Assembly (NCBI GenBank): GCA_016763735.1
Contig: JAESTE010000121.1
Coordinates: 1 to 5,246, forward strand
From: Nitrospinaceae bacterium
Lineage (GTDB): Bacteria; Nitrospinota; Nitrospinia; Nitrospinales; VA-1
Length of the DNA: 5,246 nucleotides
Reading direction: 5' to 3'
The notes beneath the pieces were generated by a model. The model saw only the letters and a program-made list of their open reading frames with translations. It was not told the DNA's origin and did not search any database. A program made the position numbers and the translations under genes. Shown here one piece after another: positions 1-3,988 of this stretch; positions within the stretch are counted from its first letter, which is position 1, and each line of letters starts with the position of its first letter.

Positions 1-11
1 GGTTTTGCCTT

Positions 12-806
12 CTACTTCTCCTTTGGGGCGGGGGTGTGCCGGAACGTATGTTGGAACTCCTGAGCCAGCCATTCAGGTTTGAACCTCATATCCAACGATT
101 TGTACGGCTTGCCTTTAAAGTTGATCTTGATCGTTATTACCGTCCCTGCTTTTAGCTTTAACCTTCGGTGAGACACCGGCTTTCTGGACCCCGAAAGGTT
201 TCCGAAGCTCCGATAGAATTCCAACGTGCCCTTTTCCGGCCAGGTCCCGCCATTATTGGTGATTCTGTAAACGGCCTTCCCATTTTCGCATCGTCCTTCA
301 ATTTTGAGGTCCACGGGCCGCGCCCTGGTTCCGTCAATGGCGCTGACCAGGCCGGATTTCAGGACGTACACGTAGTTATCCGCCCAGGCCGGGGACGACA
401 TGAAAAGGGCCACGATCAAAGTCAGACCCAAAAAACTATTTCGGATGTAGTTGGCGACTGTACTGGAAGAAAAAGGTTTCTTGAGGACCGCTAGCGTCTC
501 TGTGGCTTCGACGGGGACTTTTCCCGGATATCCGTCATCGCCAGTGATCATTATGAACTTCGTTTTCGGGAGCAGTTTCTGCAAATGTCCGATAACCTTT
601 AAGCCGTCCAAGTCCGGAAGGTTGTAATCCATCAAGACGAATGCCGGGTAGAATTTTTTGGCGAGACGGACCGCTTCAAAAGCGTCCTTGGCTCTGTAAG
701 TGGTGAGTTTAAGTTTCCCCAATGCTTCAATGATATCATCGAGCCAATCCTGGCTGCCATTAACGACCAGAACCGATTTCGTTTTCTCGGACCGCATGTT
801 CGCCAT
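12..806 (-). CDS. Chimeric protein: degenerate receiver domain fused to a signal-peptide-like segment and an extracytoplasmic domain
   Basis: Predicted 264 residues from the ATG at 806. Residues about 7-124 form a CheY-like receiver: phospho-acceptor Asp60 in LMDYNLP, Thr88 in MITGDD, Lys110 in LKKPF. The Mg2+-binding acidic pair is missing: the usual VVDD is VVNG (Asn16-Gly17). The fold then passes directly into a hydrophobic stretch (about 125-137, LGLTLIVALFM) ending SSPAWA-D, a good signal peptidase I site near residue 142. The remaining ~122 residues (one Cys; motif VYRITNNGGTWPEKG) look beta-rich and I do not recognise the family. The receiver is paralogous to the product of 1566-1970: both share TKSVLVV and LMDYNLP, and similarity stops at YIRN(S/A)F, exactly where the hydrophobic segment begins. 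The reading frame also extends to a TTG at 917, but that part has no receiver homology and lies in a duplicated remnant, so 806 is preferred (797 is also possible; the SD AAGG at 819-822 is weak and distant). Sampled lines in the distal half run about 42-47% G+C, lower than the neighbours. Either a membrane-tethered or processed receiver fusion, or a decaying gene fusion. Confidence 0.8.
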   Translation of the reverse strand: MANMRSEKTKSVLVVNGSQDWLDDIIEALGKLKLTTYRAKDAFEAVRLAKKFYPAFVLMDYNLPDLDGLKVIGHLQKLLPKTKFIMITGDDGYPGKVPVEATETLAVLKKPFSSSTVANYIRNSFLGLTLIVALFMSSPAWADNYVYVLKSGLVSAIDGTRARPVDLKIEGRCENGKAVYRITNNGGTWPEKGTLEFYRSFGNLSGSRKPVSHRRLKLKAGTVITIKINFKGKPYKSLDMRFKPEWLAQEFQHTFRHTPAPKEK

Positions 807-948
807 CGAACTTTCAAGCCTTGAGAATGTTGCTGAAAAATATACAAGGTAGCCGTTACGCCGTTGCGAACAGGTTGTTAACGCATGATGAATGCGTGTA
901 ACGTTTTTCTCCGGCAATCAGACGGATGGCCTGCTCCGGCAAAACGGT
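807..948 (-). promoter_or_regulatory. Spacer between receiver gene and chimeric receiver gene, with possible promoter
   Basis: 142 bp, much longer than the 50 bp between the other two leftward genes, so the chimeric gene may have its own promoter. On the minus strand TATATT (plus-strand positions 839-844) is a 5/6 match to a -10 box and would start transcription about 27 nt before the ATG at 806; no good -35 is seen at 17 bp. An 11-bp dyad TCAAG-C-CTTGA (814-824) covers the weak ribosome binding site. The spacer also holds a hairpin and a duplicated remnant, listed separately. Confidence 0.3.
877..902. repeat. Inverted repeat, 10-bp arms with one-base bulge
   Basis: GTTAACGCAT (877-886) pairs with ATGCGT-G-TAAC (892-902), leaving one unpaired G at 898 and a five-base loop GATGA. 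On the plus strand five T residues follow (904-908), but no plus-strand gene precedes it. On the minus strand it lies about 33 bp upstream of the possible -10 of the chimeric gene. It could be an operator or a terminator for antisense transcription. Confidence 0.55.
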
Positions 949-958
949 TCAGACGGAT
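909..958. repeat. Imperfect tandem duplication of the 3' end of the receiver gene
   Basis: CTCCGGCAA occurs at 909-917 and 934-942, and TCAGACGGAT at 918-927 and 949-958. In the first copy the two blocks are adjacent (19 bp); in the second they are split by six bases (943-948). The second copy includes the stop codon and last codons of the receiver gene ending at 949, so the first copy is a remnant of that gene end, including its TGA, lying downstream of it. Confidence 0.7.
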
Positions 959-1515
959 AAGTCGCCGCGTTGAGCGATTTCCTCGCCGAGCCGCGCCACG
1001 CTGTCGATGAATTCGTTTGAATTGATCGGCTTGGTCAGAAATTCGCGAACGTGTTGGTGCATGGCCTGTTGAACATCGGCCATGGTCCCGTGGCCGGAAA
1101 CCATGATGCACTGGATGTCCCTGGCCTGGTCCTGGCGCAATTGGTGGATCAATTCCAGGCCGGTCATGCCCGGCATCTTCAGGTCGACGACGGCGATGGT
1201 GATGCTTTTCTCCCGCTCCACGAGTTCGAGGGCTTGGCGCGGGCTGGTGGCGCCGAAACTTCTAAAGCCCTTCATCGTCAGGTGTTCGGTCATTTCCTCG
1301 ACCGCTTCGGGTTCATCGTCGACGACGAGGACGGAAACCGGAACGGTCGCCTGTTCCGCCGTCTCGGCGATGTCCTTCGCGATGGTGGAAAAATCGGCGA
1401 TCCCTCCGAGAAGTTCCCCGATATCGTTCTGGACCGGACCATCCGTCGTCCACACCGTCATCGTGGCGGCATTGACGAAAGCCTTGATGTCGGTTTTTAT
1501 GAATTTGCCATTCAT
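949..1515 (-). CDS. Single-domain response regulator with N-terminal extension
   Basis: 188 residues. Residues about 60-180 are a complete receiver: acidic pair Asp66-Asp67 (LVVDDEPE), phospho-acceptor Asp111 (AVVDLKMPGMTG), Ser140 (IMVSGHG) and Lys162 (FLTKPI). All catalytic positions are intact, so it should accept phosphate from a kinase or HPt protein. There is no DNA-binding, GGDEF, EAL or HD output domain. The first ~58 residues are an extension of unknown role, starting FIKTDIKAFVNAATMTVW. The start is well supported: AAGGAG (plus-strand positions 1524-1529) sits 8 nt before the ATG. The gene lies 50 bp downstream of the receiver gene at 1566-1970 on the same strand, so the two are probably co-transcribed. 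It is more distant in sequence from its two receiver neighbours than they are from each other. It probably acts in the cytoplasm as a phosphorelay intermediate, phosphate sink or protein-protein regulator; the partner is not identifiable here. Confidence 0.9.
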   Translation of the reverse strand: MNGKFIKTDIKAFVNAATMTVWTTDGPVQNDIGELLGGIADFSTIAKDIAETAEQATVPVSVLVVDDEPEAVEEMTEHLTMKGFRSFGATSPRQALELVEREKSITIAVVDLKMPGMTGLELIHQLRQDQARDIQCIMVSGHGTMADVQQAMHQHVREFLTKPINSNEFIDSVARLGEEIAQRGDLSV

Positions 1516-1565
1516 TGACTATTCTCCTTGAAAACCTGCTCATGGACGCGGGCGGCGTTTTGCCG

Positions 1566-1970
1566 TCACGCCGTCAGCATCTCCGTTGCGTTGAGGGCTT
1601 TGTCGCCGGTCTGCTGAAAGGCGTTGCGGATGTACCTGGCGATGTTGTGGATCGAAACCGGCTTTTGCAGGATGGCGAAGGTGTGGGTGTTTTCGGTCGT
1701 CGCCACGCGGCAGAAATCATCGAATCCGGAAATCATGATGACCACCGTGTCCGGCAGAAACGTCTGGATGGCGGAGACGGCGTCAATTCCGTTCATGCCC
1801 GGCAGGTTGTAATCCATAAGCACGAAATGGGGGCGATGTTCACGAGCCTGGATCTTGGCCTCGCTGGCGTTGCCGGCAAGATGGAACGGGATTCCCTCGC
1901 CCCCCATGGCCTCGGACATTTCTTCGAGGGCCACGGGGTTGTCGTCGACCACCAGCACCGACTTCGTCAT
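1566..1970 (-). CDS. Single-domain response regulator (CheY/Spo0F-like receiver)
   Basis: 134 residues from the ATG at 1970, essentially one receiver domain plus a short C-terminal tail. Catalytic residues are complete: Asp9-Asp10 (VLVVDDNP), phospho-acceptor Asp53 (LMDYNLPGMNG), Ser81 (IMISGFDD) and Lys103 (ILQKPV). No output domain follows, so it probably works by protein contact or as a phosphorelay carrier in the cytoplasm. A longer start at 2039 would add 23 residues (MEIKAGNPNPLTDIRKV...), but no Shine-Dalgarno precedes it, whereas GAGG (1979-1982) lies 8 nt before the ATG at 1970. The short start also aligns with the paralogue at 12-806 (TKSVLVV). It is the first gene of the leftward unit, divergent from the OmpR-like regulator gene, and is followed after a short gap by another receiver gene. 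Confidence is high for the domain, moderate for the start. Confidence 0.88.
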   Translation of the reverse strand: MTKSVLVVDDNPVALEEMSEAMGGEGIPFHLAGNASEAKIQAREHRPHFVLMDYNLPGMNGIDAVSAIQTFLPDTVVIMISGFDDFCRVATTENTHTFAILQKPVSIHNIARYIRNAFQQTGDKALNATEMLTA

Positions 1971-1978
1971 GTCCGCGT

Positions 1979-1982
1979 CCTC
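1979..1982 (-). promoter_or_regulatory. Ribosome binding site deciding the start of the compact receiver gene
   Basis: Read on the minus strand this is GAGG, 8 nt before the ATG at 1970. The upstream in-frame ATG at 2039 is preceded only by GTTGCGAG, with no useful Shine-Dalgarno at the right distance. This favours translation from 1970. Confidence 0.45.
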
Positions 1983-2131
1983 GGCGGCAACCTTCCGAAT
2001 GTCGGTCAAAGGATTGGGATTTCCTGCCTTGATTTCCATCTCGCAACTGTTCAGCGGTTGTCAATTTCGTCTTTCCGCTGCCTTTCGGTGACGATATATA
2101 ACGGTGCAACGTCGCGGTAATTTCCAAGTTG

Positions 2132-2149
2132 TGTGCAAATTTGTGCAAA
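2132..2149 (+). promoter_or_regulatory. Operator-like direct repeat, TGTGCAAA twice with 10-bp spacing
   Basis: Perfect octamer TGTGCAAA occurs at 2132-2139 and 2142-2149, one helical turn apart. Two looser copies (6 of 8 matches) occur at 2103-2110 (GGTGCAAC) and 2163-2170 (CGTGTAAA). OmpR/PhoB-family regulators, TorR included, bind tandem direct repeats spaced about 10-11 bp. The gene immediately downstream encodes such a regulator, so autoregulation is the natural inference. The second copy overlaps a possible -35 element, as at many class II activated promoters. Not experimentally shown. Confidence 0.5.
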
Positions 2150-2170
2150 AATGGCCCGGGATCGTGTAAA
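2141..2170 (+). promoter_or_regulatory. Possible sigma70-type promoter of the rightward unit
   Basis: TTGTGC (2141-2146) as -35 and TGTAAA (2165-2170) as -10, separated by 18 bp. Matches to consensus are 3/6 and 4/6, so this would be weak without an activator. The transcript would start near 2177, leaving a leader of about 12 nt before the ATG at 2189. GGGGA (2176-2180) sits 8 nt before that ATG and could serve as the ribosome binding site. Confidence 0.3.
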
Positions 2171-2188
2171 GGCGTGGGGACCCCTTAG

Positions 2189-2914
2189 ATGAAACAGACC
2201 ATTCTGATCCTTGAAGACGAGCCTTTGATCCTCGACGAGGTCCGCGAAACCCTCATCGACGACGGCTTCGAGGTGCTGGCTTCCGGGACCGCTGACGAAA
2301 TGTGGGCCATGGCCGACAACCAGCGCATCGATCTTTTCGTTCTCGATTTAATGCTGCCGGACGGCAACGGCCTCCAAATCGCAAAGACCATCCGCCAGAA
2401 ATCGGACGTCGGGATCATCATCCTCACCGGCAAGAAGGGGGAAACGGATCGCGTTGTCGGACTGGAAATCGGCGCCGATGACTATGTGACCAAACCGTTC
2501 AGCCCCCGCGAACTGTCGGCCAGGGTGGCCAGCGTGCTCAGGCGCACCAAAGGCAGCTTCTATCCGGGGGACCGGCAAGGCGACCCGAACAAAGCCGAAA
2601 TCGTGGCGTTCGCGGGCTGGATCCTCGATCTGGGGGCGCGTCACCTTTTAGCCCCGGGCGGCGACGGCGTCCATCTCACCACCGCCGAGTTCGAATTGCT
2701 GAGCACGTTTATCGAAGGCCCGAACCGGGTCCTTTCCCGCGATTACCTGATGGATCGTGTCCACGGGCGCGACTGGGCCGGCTACGACCGCGGCATCGAC
2801 GGCGTCGTCAGCCGGCTGAGAAAAAAATTAAAACCTGGGGACGGCGAACCCGATATCATCAAGACCGTCAGGGGCGCCGGATACATGTTCACGCCCAAAG
2901 TCGGCGTCCCATGA
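2189..2914 (+). CDS. OmpR/TorR-family DNA-binding response regulator
   Basis: 241 residues, the usual length for the OmpR family. N-terminal receiver (about 3-117): Glu9-Asp10 acidic pair (LILEDEP), phospho-acceptor Asp53 (VLDLMLPDGNG), Thr80 (IIILTGKKG), Tyr99 and Lys102 (GADDYVTKPF). C-terminal winged helix (about 136-236): LTTAEFELL, the recognition-helix region DRGIDGVVSRLRKKL, and the wing motif TVRGAGYMF. The segment VGIIILTGKKGETDRVVGLE resembles E. coli TorR (VGIILVTGRSDRIDRIVGLE, from memory), so a TorR-like subclass is plausible but not proven. It is followed by a periplasmic binding protein and a histidine kinase on the same strand, its probable signal input. On phosphorylation it should dimerise on tandem direct repeats; a candidate lies just upstream of this gene. 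The start is the first ATG of the frame, with GGGGA 8 nt upstream. Confidence 0.95.
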   Translation: MKQTILILEDEPLILDEVRETLIDDGFEVLASGTADEMWAMADNQRIDLFVLDLMLPDGNGLQIAKTIRQKSDVGIIILTGKKGETDRVVGLEIGADDYVTKPFSPRELSARVASVLRRTKGSFYPGDRQGDPNKAEIVAFAGWILDLGARHLLAPGGDGVHLTTAEFELLSTFIEGPNRVLSRDYLMDRVHGRDWAGYDRGIDGVVSRLRKKLKPGDGEPDIIKTVRGAGYMFTPKVGVP

Positions 2915-3068
2915 AAAGACGGCCATGCCGCCCCATTCCGGCCAACCGACGCCCAACGCCGCCCGGGGATTCCTGCGCCGGTAAAATTATTACGGTGATC
3001 GTGGCAATGAAATAAAATTGCCCTGAAATTCAAGGTTATTCTGGAAATACCGGGTACCAGCGTTCTCG
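2915..3068 (+). promoter_or_regulatory. Intergenic region between regulator and binding-protein genes
   Basis: 154 bp without a gene. The first half (about 2921-2985) is strikingly C-rich and contains a small hairpin CGGC-CAT-GCCG (2920-2930) with no T-run, so no intrinsic terminator is visible; a Rho-dependent end is possible by inference only. The second half turns A+T-rich and carries an inverted repeat and a possible promoter (separate entry). The binding protein and kinase may therefore have their own transcript in addition to read-through from the regulator gene. Confidence 0.4.
2990..3022 (+). promoter_or_regulatory. Possible promoter with overlapping inverted repeat upstream of the binding-protein gene
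   Basis: TAAAAT (3013-3018) is a 5/6 match to a -10 box, with a poor -35 candidate TTACGG (2990-2995) 17 bp upstream. The -10 is embedded in a perfect inverted repeat GGCAAT (3003-3008) / ATTGCC (3017-3022) with an 8-base A-rich centre. An operator overlapping -10 is possible. The predicted leader would be about 44 nt. Confidence 0.3.
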
Positions 3069-3923
3069 ATGCCCGCCGGTCGGAAGGGAAGAATTTTGGC
3101 ACGCCTCCTGTTATTGCTTTTTGCCGTTATCTCACCGCTTTTCATCAATCCCCTGTCCGCCGCCCAAACCGTCTATCGTTTCGGCGTCGTTCCGCAATTC
3201 GAACCTCGTAAACTCGCCGACATCTGGGTGCCTATTCTCAGGGAACTGGAAAAACGCACCGGATTCAAATTTAAGATGGTCGGCTCGCCTAAAATTCAGG
3301 ACTTCGAAATATCGTTCATGGCTGGAGAATTCGACTTCGCTTACATGAACCCCTACCACGCCATGCTGGCCGGCGAGAAACAGGGTTACATCCCGCTGCT
3401 TCGAGACGGTGGCCGGAAATTATTCGGTATCCTGGTTGTTCCCAAGGACAGCCCGATTAAAGACATCCAGGAACTCGCCGGCCGGAAAATGGCTTTTCCC
3501 GCACCCAACTCCCTCGGCGCCTCGCTTATGATAAGGGCTGAACTTGAGACGGCCCACGGCGTCAGGGTGAGGCCGGTCTATGTCCATACCCACTCGTCGG
3601 TTTACCTGAATGTCATCCTGAACAAAGTTGCCGCCGGCGGCGGCGTTGTGAGCACATTGAGGAGACAAAACCAGGAAATACAGGACAGGCTCCGTATTTT
3701 ATACAAGACGCGGGGCATGACTCCCCATCCGATTACCGTCCACCCCCGGGTCCCCCGAGCGCACAGGAAGGCGGTGCAGCAGGCAATGCTCGATATGGCG
3801 GGCACGGAAAAGGGGCGGGCGTTATGGGAGAAAATCCCGATGAAGATGGTTGTTCCGGCACGGCTGGAGGACTATTTGGCCCTAAAGAAATGGGGTTTGG
3901 AACGATACTATGTTGCCAATTGA
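3069..3923 (+). CDS. Periplasmic solute-binding protein, PhnD-like (phosphate/phosphite/phosphonate-binding family)
   Basis: 284 residues. An N-terminal signal peptide (Arg/Lys-rich 5-12, hydrophobic LLLLLFAVISPLF, probable cleavage after Ala32, SAA-Q) sends it to the periplasm. The mature part has the PhnD-family pattern: FGVVPQFEP (38-46), LRELEKRTGFKFK (58-69), MAGEFDFAYMNPY (84-96), FGILVVPKDSPI (119-130), LAGRKMAFPAPNSLGAS (136-152) and the His-Ser region THSSVYLNVILNKVAAGGGV (174-193). The family binds anionic phosphorus compounds, but many members bind other ligands and the substrate cannot be read here. No permease or ATPase gene is adjacent, whereas a histidine kinase starts 65 bp downstream, so a sensory role is more likely than transport. 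Start uncertainty: the ATG at 3069 has no clear Shine-Dalgarno; a TTG at 3096 is preceded by GGAAGGG at good distance and would still leave a signal peptide (ARLLLLLFAV). Confidence 0.9.
   Translation: MPAGRKGRILARLLLLLFAVISPLFINPLSAAQTVYRFGVVPQFEPRKLADIWVPILRELEKRTGFKFKMVGSPKIQDFEISFMAGEFDFAYMNPYHAMLAGEKQGYIPLLRDGGRKLFGILVVPKDSPIKDIQELAGRKMAFPAPNSLGASLMIRAELETAHGVRVRPVYVHTHSSVYLNVILNKVAAGGGVVSTLRRQNQEIQDRLRILYKTRGMTPHPITVHPRVPRAHRKAVQQAMLDMAGTEKGRALWEKIPMKMVVPARLEDYLALKKWGLERYYVAN
3082..3098 (+). promoter_or_regulatory. Alternative ribosome binding site and TTG start for the binding protein
   Basis: GGAAGGG (3082-3088) lies 7 nt before the in-frame TTG at 3096. The shorter product would begin M-A-R-L-L-L, a compact signal peptide. 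The ATG at 3069 lacks comparable pairing, so either start could be used. Confidence 0.3.
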
Positions 3924-3927
3924 TCAA

Positions 3928-3951
3928 GGCCTCTCTTCGAAGCGGCTTTTT
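3928..3951 (+). terminator. Weak intrinsic terminator or attenuator between binding-protein and kinase genes
   Basis: The stem pairs GGCC (3928-3931) with GGCT (3944-3947), counting one G-T pair, then has a T/C mismatch, then pairs CT (3933-3934) with AG (3941-3942) around a six-base loop. Five T residues follow (3947-3951). The stem is short and imperfect, so partial termination that lowers kinase relative to binding-protein expression is more likely than a full stop. Confidence 0.35.
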
Positions 3952-3988
3952 ATTCTGACGACACTCCAATGAGAGTGGGGCGTTCCGA

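Larger units (their letters stand above)
2040..2188. promoter_or_regulatory. Divergent intergenic regulatory region
   Basis: This gap separates the leftward receiver genes from the rightward regulator/binding-protein/kinase unit, so it should hold both promoters. It is more A+T-rich than the flanking genes. For the leftward unit a TATATA-type -10 can be read on the minus strand around 2094-2101 (ATATATAAC on the plus strand), but no convincing -35 lies at 16-18 bp, which would suit an activator-dependent promoter. The rightward signals and the operator-like repeat are listed separately. No open reading frame of its own was seen. Confidence 0.55.

Noticed and set aside
807..917. N-terminal 37-residue extension of the chimeric gene, starting at TTG 917
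   Set aside because: It lies upstream of the receiver homology, begins inside the duplicated gene-end remnant and crosses the hairpin and the possible -10. The ATG at 806 fits the domain boundary.
1051..1518. Two overlapping plus-strand open frames (to 1518 and 1531)
   Set aside because: Both are antisense to the receiver at 949-1515, which has a full catalytic set and a strong ribosome binding site.
1515..2120. 201-residue open frame on the plus strand
   Set aside because: It is the antisense shadow of the compact receiver gene, a common effect of high G+C codon bias. It has no motif of its own.
2920..2930. Intrinsic terminator after the OmpR-type regulator gene
   Set aside because: The stem is only 4 bp with a 3-base loop and no T-run follows.
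3002..3021. Possible sigma54 promoter (TGGC ... TTGC)
   Set aside because: The GG and GC doublets are about 17 bp apart instead of the required 12 or so, so the geometry does not fit.
3069..3923. Assignment as a phosphonate transport gene phnD
   Set aside because: Only family-level motifs are visible, no transporter partners are present, and a kinase gene follows. A transport role and a specific symbol are not supported.
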